A stretch of 64,000 bases of DNA from Solimicrobium sp043758755 (GCA_043758755.1 JAYVMW010000020.1:56423-120422); one strand, 5' to 3'. Shown: positions 51,575-60,937, counted from the first letter of the stretch. Notes: generated from the sequence alone by a model not told the origin. Translations and numbers: made by a program.

Positions 51575-52567
51575 TTAATTAACCGATACAACGACCTTGC
51601 CATGCGCCTTACCGGATTCAAGCAAGGCATGGGCATCCTGAGCGGTCGATAACGTGAACTGATGTGGATCTAAAATCGGCCTGAGCTTTCCTTCATCGAC
51701 AATTTGGGCGAGCTGTTTCAATATTTCACCATGCGCGGCACGTCCCTGGTTTTTCAAAATGGGAATGAGCATGAATACCACTGACAAAGTCAGTGATTTG
51801 GCGTGCATGGGCGATAAATCGTGGGTTGAACGTGCTGCAGTGGTGACCACGGTACCGTTGATTTTTGCTGCCTGCAGCGATTTGTCGAGGTTGGCGCCAC
51901 CAACGGTATCGAACACAATATCAAAACCGGCACCGTTGGTTAAGCGGTCCACATAACTGCTCACTTCTTCCGCACTGGCATTGACCACCTGATCAGCGCC
52001 CAATGCGCGCACTGTCGCAAAATCTTCCTCGCTGCGCACTGTCGCCACGACTTTGGCACCACACCATTTGGCCAGCTGTACCGCAATATGCCCGACTCCG
52101 CCCATGCCACCGTGAATCAGGATGGTGTGTTCGGCGTTGAGCCTGGTTTTGACAAACAGGGCCTCCCAAGCGGTGATGGCTACCAGCGGTAAAGCAGCCG
52201 CTTCCTGCATGGTAAGGGTTGCCGGTTTTTTGGCGATCAGTCTGGCATCGGCCAGCATGTATTCGGCCAGCGCCCCACCCGAACCTTTTAATCCGCCGGC
52301 ACATCCGTAGACTTCATCACCGGCTTTAAACTTGACCACGTCTTCAGCTACCGCATCGATCACACCGGCCACGTCACCATGCAGAACAGCAGGAAATTCA
52401 GGCGCGATGGCCGTTACCGCGCCGGATCGTATTTTGCAATCGATCTGATTGACGCTGGTTGCCATTACCCTGATCAGCACATGACCGGCAATGAGTGATG
52501 GCTTTGGCAGTTCAGCCGGCTGAAAATTTGTCGCAGGACCGAATTGACTCAGCAGTTGTGCTTTCAT
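51575..52567 (-). CDS. zinc-independent alcohol dehydrogenase / quinone oxidoreductase family
   Basis: A 330-residue medium-chain dehydrogenase/reductase. The GroES-like domain has MATSVNQIDCKIRSGAVTAI (lacking the catalytic-zinc Cys), ending in a variant of the GDEVYGCAGGLKGSGGALAEY element. The NAD(P)-binding loop is ILIHGGMGGVGHIAVQLAKW. It has neither of the zinc sites of true alcohol dehydrogenases, so an NADPH-dependent quinone or enone reductase is likely. It starts 14 bases downstream of apbC on the same strand. Substrate unknown. Confidence 0.9.
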   Translation of the reverse strand: MKAQLLSQFGPATNFQPAELPKPSLIAGHVLIRVMATSVNQIDCKIRSGAVTAIAPEFPAVLHGDVAGVIDAVAEDVVKFKAGDEVYGCAGGLKGSGGALAEYMLADARLIAKKPATLTMQEAAALPLVAITAWEALFVKTRLNAEHTILIHGGMGGVGHIAVQLAKWCGAKVVATVRSEEDFATVRALGADQVVNASAEEVSSYVDRLTNGAGFDIVFDTVGGANLDKSLQAAKINGTVVTTAARSTHDLSPMHAKSLTLSVVFMLIPILKNQGRAAHGEILKQLAQIVDEGKLRPILDPHQFTLSTAQDAHALLESGKAHGKVVVSVN

Positions 52568-52581
52568 GATTACCTCCCGTT

Positions 52582-53670
52582 TCAGGTATTCTGAACAGTA
52601 ATCGTTGGAAACTTACTGCTCATGTCTTTGGCTTTTTCAGCCACCTTGCCCGCCACTTTCCGGGCAATCTCTTTGTAAATCGCAGCAATCGGTCCGTTTG
52701 GCTCAGCGACGACAGTCGGTTTGCCGGAATCTGCCTGCTCGCGAATTGACATGGTCAGTGGCAATGCTGCCAAAAGTTCTACACCGTATTCAGCACACAT
52801 CTTGGCACCACCACCCTGACCGAATATGGATTCCTCGTGACCGCAATTTGAGCAGATGTGGGTACTCATGTTTTCCACGATACCCAAAATCGGAATGCCG
52901 ACTTTTTCAAACATTTTCAATCCCTTGCGTGCGTCCAGCAAAGCGATATCCTGCGGCGTGGTAACAATGATGGCGCCCGTTACCGGCACTTTCTGCGACA
53001 GGGTCAGCTGCACATCACCTGTGCCGGGCGGCATATCGATGATCAGGTAATCGAGTTCGCGCCAGTTGGTCTGCTCCAGCAACTGCACCAGAGCCTGAGT
53101 CACCATCGGACCGCGCCACACCATGGGTTCGGCCGGATCGATCATGAAACCTATGCTTGAGACCTGCACGCCATAGTTTTCCAGCGGCTCCATGGTGTTG
53201 CCATCAAGGCTTTCAGGACGGCCATCAATTCCCATCATCATCGGCAACGAGGGTCCATAAATATCGGCATCCAGAATCCCGACCCGCGCACCTTCGGCAT
53301 GCAGCGCCAGCGCCAGATTGACCGCGGTAGTGGATTTGCCAACACCACCCTTGCCGGATGCGACCGCAATAATGTTTTTGACGTTGGGTCTTAATTTGAT
53401 TCCTCGTTGAACGGTATGCGCAACGATTTTACTGATGACATTCACATTCACGGCCGCCACACCAGACAAACCCAGGATCGCTTCAATCACATTGGCGCGG
53501 ATCACTTCAACCTGAGAGCTGGCCGGATAGCCCAGTTCTACATCCAGACTGACATCACCGTTTCGTATTTGAATATTCTTGGCCACCTTCGATCCCATCA
53601 GGTCCTTGCCGGTATTGGGATCAATCACCTTGCCGAGTGCACTTTTAATTTGATTCTCTGTTACAGCCAT
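52582..53670 (-). CDS. apbC: iron-sulfur cluster carrier protein (Mrp/ApbC)
   Basis: P-loop NTPase that binds and transfers [4Fe-4S] clusters. The 362-residue protein has an N-terminal MIP18-type domain (ALGKVIDPNTGKDLMGSKVA), the deviant Walker A VASGKGGVGKSTTAVNLALA, DADIYGPSLPMMMG, and the cluster-ligand pair CSNCGHEESIFG (CxxC). ATG 53670 is preceded by GGAG six bases upstream; the in-frame GTG at 53682 contains that GGAG and is excluded. In relatives apbC is divergent from metG; here two other genes lie between. Confidence 0.95.
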   Translation of the reverse strand: MAVTENQIKSALGKVIDPNTGKDLMGSKVAKNIQIRNGDVSLDVELGYPASSQVEVIRANVIEAILGLSGVAAVNVNVISKIVAHTVQRGIKLRPNVKNIIAVASGKGGVGKSTTAVNLALALHAEGARVGILDADIYGPSLPMMMGIDGRPESLDGNTMEPLENYGVQVSSIGFMIDPAEPMVWRGPMVTQALVQLLEQTNWRELDYLIIDMPPGTGDVQLTLSQKVPVTGAIIVTTPQDIALLDARKGLKMFEKVGIPILGIVENMSTHICSNCGHEESIFGQGGGAKMCAEYGVELLAALPLTMSIREQADSGKPTVVAEPNGPIAAIYKEIARKVAGKVAEKAKDMSSKFPTITVQNT

Positions 53671-53730
53671 TGTCGTCTCCACGTTGAGTGGCGTAAGTCT
53701 AGCAGAGTCTCCCGGTTTTGTATTTGAAGT

Positions 53731-54996
53731 TCAGCCCACAAAATTGACCGGTATCAAGGGCAGCAGATGTTTGGGCAACATCTTCACACCCAGTCTGCCC
53801 ACATTTTTTTGCAGGTAAGGACTTGTGTGCAGTTTGGTCACCAGAGTTGCATTTCGTACCTTACCGGCCTCAATGATCTGCACGCCATTCAGGTTCTGAT
53901 CGGGCAACTCATAATCACTTAACAGTACCACGCGGGCCTCATCCTGCTGGCTCAACCCGGCGATAAATTTAAGTGCCCTGTGCCCTTCAGTAAAATAATG
54001 CAGCTGCAAATCCGGGTATAAATGCGGATAAATATCCAGACGTTTATGCCACTCTTTTTGGACTGATTCATCTGCATCGAGAATCACAACGATACTGGCG
54101 CCAGCCAGATTAATCTGGGTGGCGATCCAGTTCGGCATCGCTACGCGTGGAAAAGTTAGTAATATTGAGGTGCCTTCAGCCAGCATGGTTTCGACATTCA
54201 ATACCCCTTTACTCTGTTCCAGCATTTTCCAGACCTGCTTCATACCGACATCCATTCCACCGACATGATCATCGATGAAATTCTCCCGATTCAGCATGCG
54301 ATCCAGCATCTCGAAATTCATGCCGCGGCCATTGTCGTGTATGGTCAGAGTGACCGTTTCGGCATTGGCATCCAGCTTTAATGTAATGCGGCCATTTTTA
54401 TGCGCTTTCACATTGTCGGCCGCCTTGTCTACCAGGTAGCCAATCGCCTGTCGCAACTGATCCGCCCGAACAATAACAAATGCAAACTGAGCCAGATCGG
54501 CAACAGCGATCTGAAGGCCTACTGGCAGGCGTTTGTATTCATTACTTTTTTCAGTCAGCATCTTATGTAAAAAGCCTGACAGCTGCAACTTTTCAGGCTG
54601 CTCCAATTCTGAACCCACTGACTGCGACTCGGGTTGAACCATGGACTCAATGGTGATACCCAGCACTCCAGTTACGGGCTCGTTTTCGGCCGGCAATGGA
54701 TAGATGATTGTGGTACTGGTCTTACCCGTTTTGTGACACACAGATTTTTCCTGAATCTGCATTTTTCCGGTTTTGACTGTCCGGCCCAGCTGTTCGACCA
54801 TCCCGCTGGCCGCCCCGCCAGACAGATATTGACAGGGTGACTTACCGACCACCTCATCAAGTAGCGAGGCCCCCACCGCCTCCAGCCATGCCTGGTTTGC
54901 ACTCATCACTTTTGCTTCTGCATCGAACCAAACTACCTGAAACGGCAGGTGTTGCGCAACTTTTGACATGAAATCGATGATGTTGATTGTGACCAT
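53731..54996 (-). CDS. PAS / HATPase / receiver-like sensor protein without a HisKA domain
   Basis: A 421-residue soluble signalling protein. Residues ~12-115 form a PAS-type domain (LPFQVVWFDAEAKVMSANQAWLEAVG, then LLDEVVGKSPCQYL). Residues ~175-285 are a histidine-kinase ATPase domain: DQLRQAIGYLVDKAADNVKAH resembles the N box and HDNGRGMNFEM the G1 box. The C-terminal ~120 residues resemble a response-regulator fold (SIVVILDADESVQKEWHKRL, VVLLSDYELPDQNLNG with a candidate Asp). I cannot find an H box or four-helix dimerisation region between PAS and ATPase, so classical autophosphorylation is doubtful. No partner regulator is adjacent. It is divergent from the ABC-F gene. Confidence 0.75.
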   Translation of the reverse strand: MVTINIIDFMSKVAQHLPFQVVWFDAEAKVMSANQAWLEAVGASLLDEVVGKSPCQYLSGGAASGMVEQLGRTVKTGKMQIQEKSVCHKTGKTSTTIIYPLPAENEPVTGVLGITIESMVQPESQSVGSELEQPEKLQLSGFLHKMLTEKSNEYKRLPVGLQIAVADLAQFAFVIVRADQLRQAIGYLVDKAADNVKAHKNGRITLKLDANAETVTLTIHDNGRGMNFEMLDRMLNRENFIDDHVGGMDVGMKQVWKMLEQSKGVLNVETMLAEGTSILLTFPRVAMPNWIATQINLAGASIVVILDADESVQKEWHKRLDIYPHLYPDLQLHYFTEGHRALKFIAGLSQQDEARVVLLSDYELPDQNLNGVQIIEAGKVRNATLVTKLHTSPYLQKNVGRLGVKMLPKHLLPLIPVNFVG

Positions 54997-55096
54997 TCAT
55001 AGTCCTTTCGTGTTTTCTGAAATTGATCAGTCATAGCGCCACTTGGTTACAAGCGGCTGTTTGCATTAATTAATATTGCCAAATAAAGAAGATACA

Positions 55097-55150
55097 TGCG
55101 CAATAATGCGCAAATTCTTCGCGATTAACAATAGCATTAATACAATGCTA
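55097..55150. promoter_or_regulatory. operator-like inverted repeats between sensor and ABC-F genes
   Basis: Two dyads lie in the divergent spacer: TGCGCA at 55097-55102 and again at 55107-55112, one helical turn apart, and a 7-base inverted repeat TAGCATT-N5-AATGCTA at 55132-55150. The second ends 34 bases before the ABC-F -35 element. They could be sites of an unidentified regulator. Confidence 0.35.
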
Positions 55151-55184
55151 CGCAGATAAAGCTTATTAAAAATTAATTTTTTTA

Positions 55185-55213
55185 TTGCCTTTTTAATACA
55201 CTCACCGTAAAAT
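55185..55213 (+). promoter_or_regulatory. sigma-70 promoter of the ABC-F gene
   Basis: -35 TTGCCT at 55185-55190, exactly 17 bases of spacer, and -10 TAAAAT at 55208-55213. The transcript would start near 55220, giving a ~90-base leader. Confidence 0.65.
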
Positions 55214-55240
55214 CGCGCCACTTATCAAGGACAACTCGAC

Positions 55241-55258
55241 ATGAATACTTACGCGTAA
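55241..55258 (+). CDS. possible five-codon leader peptide MNTYA
   Basis: ATG AAT ACT TAC GCG TAA is preceded by AAGGA at 55227-55231, nine bases before the ATG, and followed at once by a short hairpin. It lies ~20 bases after the predicted transcription start. Small leader peptides with a hairpin are known in the attenuation of Gram-positive ABC-F resistance genes; here the similarity is only in layout. Confidence 0.35.
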   Translation: MNTYA

Positions 55259-55260
55259 TC

Positions 55261-55280
55261 GCCCGATCAGGGCACCTTTT
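55261..55280 (+). terminator. possible attenuator hairpin in the ABC-F leader
   Basis: GCCC-GATCA-GGGC forms a four-base-pair stem (55261-55273) followed by ACCTTTT. It begins two bases after the stop codon of the five-codon frame. The stem is short, so termination would be weak unless helped by RNA contacts not visible to me. Confidence 0.3.
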
Positions 55281-55310
55281 AAAACTGCCTGAAATTGCGA
55301 GAACGTATTT

Positions 55311-56725
55311 ATGTCTATGATCCGACTGCAGGGCATCAGCCTTGAATTCCCCCACAAAATTTGTTTTGCCGACTTTTCCGGTTCGATAGAATTCGGACAA
55401 CGCGTTGCCGTGGTCGGCGAGAACGGCGCTGGCAAATCCACTTTATTGCGCATGCTGAATGGCGCGCGGTTACCCGACGCCGGACAGATTTACCCGGAAA
55501 CGGAACTGGGCATCGGCTATGTGGAACAGATTCATGGGCAGGATGTCGCATTAAGTGGCGGCCAACGCGTTAATCAGGCGATCAGTCGGGCCATGGCGCA
55601 TGCCACAGATTTATTGTTACTGGATGAACCAACCAATCATCTTGACGCCGATAACCGGCGCTCCCTGTCGCGCATGCTTGCCAACTACGCCGGCAGCATC
55701 ATCCTGGTGACTCACGATGTAATGTTAATGGCGCAGGTATGCGACACGATCTGGCATATTGAAAGCCAAAAAATTACGGTGTTTCATGGACGCTACGCCG
55801 ATTTTCTGGCCCAACAACAGCAAGAGCGCAGCACGATAGAAAAGCAGTTGCTTGCCCTGAAACGCGCACAACAGGACGCCCACAGCGCGTTAATGAAGGA
55901 ACAGCAGCGCGCCAGCCATGCAAAACAGCACGGCATTCAAAGCATTCAACAGCGCAAATGGGCCACGATCAAATCACCCACCAAGCTCGCGCGCGGCAAT
56001 ACCACCGCAGGAAGAAAACTGGCCGAACTCAGGCAGCAACGGCACGGCTTGATCGAACAGCTGGATCAGTTGCCACGCGTCGAGACTATCGTGCCCTGCT
56101 TTCATTTACCCGCTGCCGAAAAATCACGCGCACTGATCGTACAGATTTCTGATGGCGCAATCGGCTATGAACAGATATTGTTCAATCAGATTCAACTGCG
56201 TCTGGCAACGGGTGAACGCCTGGCACTGGTCGAAAAAATGGCTCTGGCAAATCGACGCTGGCCAAAGCAATCATGGGACAGACCATGAGACGCGCAGGGG
56301 ACTGGTTTGTTCCGCCACCGAACCGCATCGGCTATCTGGACCAGCATTACGCCAATCTAAACTTGGCCCATACCGTTCTACAGCAAATATCCGAACTGGC
56401 GCCAGATTGGACGCAGTCAGAACTGCGACGCCATCTGAGCGATTTCCTGTTTCGTGAAAATGCCGCCGTGAATACGCCGATCAGTCAGCTGTCTGGCGGT
56501 GAAAAAGCACGCCTGGCTTTGGCCTGTATCGCCGCCAAAACACCAGAGCTACTGATTCTGGATGAAGTGACCAACAATCTGGACATGCGCACGTGTGAAC
56601 ACATGGTCGAGGTACTGAAGGATTATCCCGCAGCGATGCTGCTGATCTCGCATGATGATCATTTTCTAGATCAACTCGGGCGCGTTGAGCGGTACCAGGC
56701 GCCGGGCAGTCAGTCAGGCTGTTAG
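55311..56725 (+). pseudogene. ABC-F family ATPase, frameshifted in the second Walker A
   Basis: Duplicated soluble ABC ATPase of the ABC-F class (ribosome-associated translation factors or antibiotic-protection proteins). The first domain is intact: VVGENGAGKSTLLRML, signature ALSGGQRVNQAIS, LLLLDEPTNHLDADN. A charged linker (residues ~165-260) follows. The second Walker A should read ALVGKNGSGKSTLAKAIMG, but around 56233-56245 (GTCGAAAAAATGGC, a run of six A) one base is missing, and the frame closes at 56288. The remainder continues in another frame to 56725 with LSGGEKARLALACIAAK and LLILDEVTNNLD. The gene is either recently inactivated, read by programmed slippage, or carries a sequencing error. 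Confidence 0.85.
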
Positions 56726-56793
56726 CAATTCGCCATCTACAGAAAAGGCGCCAGCTGTTAGAATGGCGGTTTTCCTTCTCACCATTGAACCCT

Positions 56794-58833
56794 ATGACCC
56801 GCCAGCTGTTCGTCACCACCGCCCTGCCCTACGCCAACGCCGCTTTTCACCTTGGCCACATCATGGAATATATTCAGGCCGATATCTGGGTGCGGCATCA
56901 GCGCATGATGGGCAATGAAGTCAGTTTTGTGTGCGCCGACGATGCGCATGGCGCGCCGATCATGATCGCGGCAGAAAAAGCCGGCCTGACCCCGCAGGAA
57001 TTCGTGGCGCAGATTGCCTCGGGTCGCAAACAGTATCTGGATGGATTTCATATTTCTTTTGACAACTGGCATTCCACCGACGGTATTGAAAATCATCAGC
57101 TGTCCCAGGATATTTATCGCAAACTGAAAGCCGGCGGTTTCATCACCACCAAGGTGATCGAGCAGTTTTACGATCCGGTCAAGAACATGTTTCTGGCCGA
57201 CCGCTACATCAAAGGCGAATGTCCGAAGTGCCACGCCAAGGACCAGTACGGTGATTCCTGCGAAGTGTGCAGCGCCGTCTACGCTCCCACCGAGCTGATC
57301 AATCCGTACTCGGTACTGACGGGCGCCGTACCGGTGATGAAGTCTTCCGAACATTTCTTTTTCCAGTTATCCAATCCAAAGTGCGTGGCTTTCTTGCGCG
57401 AATGGGCCATCGACGGCAGCCGTCTGCAATCCGAAGTCGCCAACAAGGCGCGCGAATGGCTCGATGGAGAAAGCGGTCTGGGCGACTGGGACATCAGTCG
57501 CGATGCGCCCTACTTCGGCATTGAAATCCCGGATCAGCCGGGCAAATATTTTTATGTCTGGCTGGATGCACCAGTCGGCTATCTGGCGTCGCTGAAAAAT
57601 TATTTCGGCAAAACCGGGCGCGACTTTGATGCCTTCATGGCTGATCCGAAAACCGAACAGATCCATTTCATCGGTAAAGACATCACTTATTTTCACACCC
57701 TGTTCTGGCCCGCCATGCTGAAGTTTTCCGGCTACAAAACCCCGGACCGCGTGTACGCGCACGGTTTTGTCACCGTGTCGGGCGAAAAAATGTCCAAGTC
57801 GCGCGGCACCGGCATATCGCCTTTGAAGTATCTGGATATCGGCATGAATCCCGAATGGCTGCGCTATTATCTGGCCGCCAAGCTCAACGCCAAAGTGGAA
57901 GATATCGACTTCAGTGCGGAAGATTTTACGGCCAGGATCAATGCCGATCTGATCGGCAAGTTTGTCAATATTGCCAGCCGCGCAGCCGGCTTCATCAGCA
58001 AAAAATTCAATGGTCAGGTCACTACCGGCTGGGCTACTGATGCTGATCCGTTTCTGACCAGCATACGTGCCGCAGCTCCCGAGATTCAGTCATTTTATGA
58101 AAACCGTGAATTCGGCAAGGCACTGCGCGCCGTGATGGAGCAGGCCGATCACATCAATGCGTTTGTTGACGCCAACAAGCCCTGGGTCTTGGCCAAGGAC
58201 AGCGCCAATGATGCGGCACTGCAGGAAGTGTGCAGTCGTCTTCTGGAAGCATTCCGGCTTCTGACCCTGTATCTGAAACCGGTGTTGCCGCAGGTAGCGC
58301 AGCAGGTTGAGGCCTGGCTGAACATTCCGGTCCTGCAGTGGTCTGACGTGAACCGGATACTGCCCGATGGCCACACCATCAACCCGTACCAGCATTTACT
58401 GTCCCGGGTTGAACCGGCCATCTTTGACAAACTGTTTGATGCGCCGGTACCGATCGAGGAAAAAAGCGTAAGTCAGATCGAAGAAATCGGTGCCGGCATC
58501 AACATCGATGATTTTTCCAAAATCGATTTGCGCATTGCCAAAATAGTCAACTGTGAAGCGGTGGACGGTTCCGACAAACTGCTGCGCCTGACACTGGATG
58601 TCGGCGAGGGTAAAACCCGCAATGTCTTTTCCGGCATTAAATCTGCCTACCAGCCCGAACAGCTGATCGGCAAGCTGACCGTGATGGTGGCCAATCTGGC
58701 ACCGCGCAAAATGAAGTTCGGTATATCGGAAGGCATGGTACTTGCGGCCTCTGCTGCGGATGAAAAGTCCAACCCGGGCCTGTACATACTGGAACCATGG
58801 CCAGGCGCCGTGCCGGGCATGCGCGTCAGGTAA
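56794..58833 (+). CDS. metG: methionyl-tRNA synthetase
   Basis: Charges tRNA-Met. The 679-residue class I enzyme has the HIGH-type motif ALPYANAAFHLGHIMEYIQA, a zinc knuckle with CPKCHAKDQYGDSCEVC, the KMSKS loop GEKMSKSRGTGI and a C-terminal EMAP-II-like tRNA-binding domain (IDDFSKIDLRIAKIVNCEAV) that also makes the dimer. ATG 56794 was chosen over a TTG three codons earlier. It follows the ABC-F remnant by 68 bases and needs its own promoter; a TTAGAAT at ~56757 could be the -10. Confidence 0.97.
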   Translation: MTRQLFVTTALPYANAAFHLGHIMEYIQADIWVRHQRMMGNEVSFVCADDAHGAPIMIAAEKAGLTPQEFVAQIASGRKQYLDGFHISFDNWHSTDGIENHQLSQDIYRKLKAGGFITTKVIEQFYDPVKNMFLADRYIKGECPKCHAKDQYGDSCEVCSAVYAPTELINPYSVLTGAVPVMKSSEHFFFQLSNPKCVAFLREWAIDGSRLQSEVANKAREWLDGESGLGDWDISRDAPYFGIEIPDQPGKYFYVWLDAPVGYLASLKNYFGKTGRDFDAFMADPKTEQIHFIGKDITYFHTLFWPAMLKFSGYKTPDRVYAHGFVTVSGEKMSKSRGTGISPLKYLDIGMNPEWLRYYLAAKLNAKVEDIDFSAEDFTARINADLIGKFVNIASRAAGFISKKFNGQVTTGWATDADPFLTSIRAAAPEIQSFYENREFGKALRAVMEQADHINAFVDANKPWVLAKDSANDAALQEVCSRLLEAFRLLTLYLKPVLPQVAQQVEAWLNIPVLQWSDVNRILPDGHTINPYQHLLSRVEPAIFDKLFDAPVPIEEKSVSQIEEIGAGINIDDFSKIDLRIAKIVNCEAVDGSDKLLRLTLDVGEGKTRNVFSGIKSAYQPEQLIGKLTVMVANLAPRKMKFGISEGMVLAASAADEKSNPGLYILEPWPGAVPGMRVR

Positions 58834-58844
58834 ATTTAAGTCTA

Positions 58845-58893
58845 GCGCAGGCCGGGATGGTACTGATTTCCCAACAATTTAACCATCCTGCGC
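58845..58893 (+). terminator. large imperfect hairpin after metG
   Basis: GCGCAGG (58845-58851) and ATGGT pair with ACCAT-CCTGCGC (58882-58893), leaving a five-base bulge and a loop of about 20. No T-run follows, so it may be a processing or rho-dependent end structure, not a classic terminator. Confidence 0.4.
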
Positions 58894-58939
58894 CAAGACC
58901 GCATACAATGAGACACCGATATTTTTTGAAGATATCAAC

Positions 58940-60658
58940 ATGTCGCATTTCAATTTGCAGTTTCATCCGCGTGTAACTGAAGAACTTCGTCAATATTCCC
59001 CCACCCGTTTTACTCAAGACCTGACTGCCGGCGTCACTGTCGGCATCGTGGCCCTGCCGCTGGCCATGGCGTTCGGCATTGCCTCCGGCGTCACACCGGC
59101 AGCAGGTATTTTTACCGCCATCATCGCCGGCTTTCTCATTTCGGCACTGGGTGGCTCACGAGTTCAGATCGGCGGGCCGGCCGGCGCGTTCATCATCGTG
59201 GTGTATGGAATCATCGAAAAATACGGGTTGGAAAACCTGCTGATCGCCACCATTCTTTCCGGTTTCATGATGCTGGCAATGGGTGTGTTCAAACTGGGTT
59301 CACTGATTCGCTATATTCCGGTTTCGATCGTCATCGGTTTTACCAACGGCATCGCCGTATTGATCGGCCTGTCGCAGATGAAAGACTTTTTGGGATTGCA
59401 GATTGCCAAAATGCCGGGCGATTTTTTTGCTCAAATCAAGGTCATCGGTTACAACCTGCACACCGTCAACTGGATCGCCTACGGGCTGGCTTCCGCGTCC
59501 CTGCTGATTATATTCGGCTGGCCGCATTGCCTGAAACTTCTGGAGAAAAAATTCAGGGCTCAGCAGCGCCTCATCACCCCACTCAGGGCCGTTCCAATTA
59601 CGGTAATTGTGCTGGTAGTGGGCACGTTGGCGGTGTACCTGTTCAAACTGCCGGTAGAAACAATCGGCAGCAAATTCGGCGGCATTCCCCAGCAACTGCC
59701 CGCGTTTGAACTACCCGTTTTCAGTTGGGTGCTGGTTAAACAGCTGTTTGCCCCTGCACTGACCATAGCCCTGCTGGGCTCGATCGAATCTCTTTTGTGT
59801 GCGCGGGTGGCCGACAATCTGATGGAAGAAGATATCCATCACATCAAGCATGATCCGAATCAGGAACTCATGGCACTTGGGGTTGCCAATGTGGTGACAC
59901 CATTTTTTGGCGGCATCCCTTCCACCGGAACCATTGCCCGTACCGTCACCAACATCAGAAGTGGTGCAAGCTCGCCAGTGTCCGGAATGGTGCATGCGCT
60001 CACCCTGCTTTGCATCATTCTGGTTGCCGCTCCGCTGGCGTCCAATATTCCGCTGGCAAGTCTGGCTGCCATTCTGGTCAATGTTGCCCTGAACATGGGG
60101 GAATGGAGCGAATTCAAAAAACTCCGGCAATTTTCACTGAATTACAAAATCATCCTGCTTGGTACATTTTTACTCACCGTAATTCTGGATCTGAGCGTTG
60201 CCGTCGAAGTTGGACTGATGCTGGCCTGCTTTTTCTTTATTTACCGGGTTTCCAGCATTACTTCAATCAACCGGATCGCTCCCGAAGCATTGCCCATGGC
60301 CCTGCCTGACAATGTGGCCGCCTATTCCGTATTCGGTTCGTTATTCTTTGGCGCTGTGGACAAACTTGAAATCATCCAACAATCACATCAGGTTTCGCCC
60401 AGAATCATCATTCTGGAATTGCACCAGCTGATCAATATCGATACCACCGGGCTGGACGGACTGAAAAGTCTGCTGCATACCATCGTCCTGCATCAAGGAC
60501 AGTTATTGCTGTGCGCAGCCAATCCGCAGCCATTGGATCTGATTACGCGCTCTGGGTTTATCAATAAGATTGGGCCAGAAAATTGTCTTATTGATTTGAA
60601 TCAGGCTATCTTGCGTGCGCATGCGCTATGTCATACAACGCCACAAATTACGACATGA
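58940..60658 (+). CDS. SulP family anion transporter with STAS domain
   Basis: A 572-residue inner-membrane transporter of the SLC26/SulP family, moving sulfate, bicarbonate or dicarboxylates with proton or sodium coupling. The first helices carry the signature TAGVTVGIVALPLAMAFGIASG and GSRVQIGGPAGAFIIVVYG; about 11-14 transmembrane segments follow to residue ~440. The cytoplasmic STAS domain spans ~450-560 (YSVFGSLFFGAVDKLEII, INIDTTGLDGLKSLLHTI). Bacterial relatives with this start include DauA and BicA types; the substrate cannot be read from sequence. A carbonic anhydrase gene, sometimes linked, is absent here. Confidence 0.93.
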   Translation: MSHFNLQFHPRVTEELRQYSPTRFTQDLTAGVTVGIVALPLAMAFGIASGVTPAAGIFTAIIAGFLISALGGSRVQIGGPAGAFIIVVYGIIEKYGLENLLIATILSGFMMLAMGVFKLGSLIRYIPVSIVIGFTNGIAVLIGLSQMKDFLGLQIAKMPGDFFAQIKVIGYNLHTVNWIAYGLASASLLIIFGWPHCLKLLEKKFRAQQRLITPLRAVPITVIVLVVGTLAVYLFKLPVETIGSKFGGIPQQLPAFELPVFSWVLVKQLFAPALTIALLGSIESLLCARVADNLMEEDIHHIKHDPNQELMALGVANVVTPFFGGIPSTGTIARTVTNIRSGASSPVSGMVHALTLLCIILVAAPLASNIPLASLAAILVNVALNMGEWSEFKKLRQFSLNYKIILLGTFLLTVILDLSVAVEVGLMLACFFFIYRVSSITSINRIAPEALPMALPDNVAAYSVFGSLFFGAVDKLEIIQQSHQVSPRIIILELHQLINIDTTGLDGLKSLLHTIVLHQGQLLLCAANPQPLDLITRSGFINKIGPENCLIDLNQAILRAHALCHTTPQITT

Positions 60659-60727
60659 TACAAAGTGGATTAGGTTAGAATAGCGCTCGATTATGTTGAA
60701 TTCGTTTTTAAGCCCGAGGCCCTCATC

Positions 60728-60919
60728 ATGTTATTTTCAAAACAAAAACCCCGCTATCTGTCTGATTTCACCGTATTCCTTGAAGAACTCAAAACAGCCA
60801 ATCCGCATATCGACCAAAAGCAGCAGGCTGGTCGTAACCTGCTGTGGGACAAGGCGCCGCGCAGTCTCGACGAACAGCAGCGCGTTCTGGAATCGACCAT
60901 TACCCGCGAATCGCATTAA
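60728..60919 (+). CDS. DUF3460 family small protein
   Basis: A 63-residue cytoplasmic protein of the DUF3460 family, found almost only in Burkholderiales directly before scpA. The conserved body is YLSDFTVFLEELKTANPHID followed by QKQQAGRNLLWDK, where the LLWDK segment is diagnostic. GAGG lies about ten bases before the ATG. Function is unknown. Its presence is a good marker for the order of the host. Confidence 0.88.
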   Translation: MLFSKQKPRYLSDFTVFLEELKTANPHIDQKQQAGRNLLWDKAPRSLDEQQRVLESTITRESH

Positions 60920-60937
60920 TTCAGTTATCCGACATTA

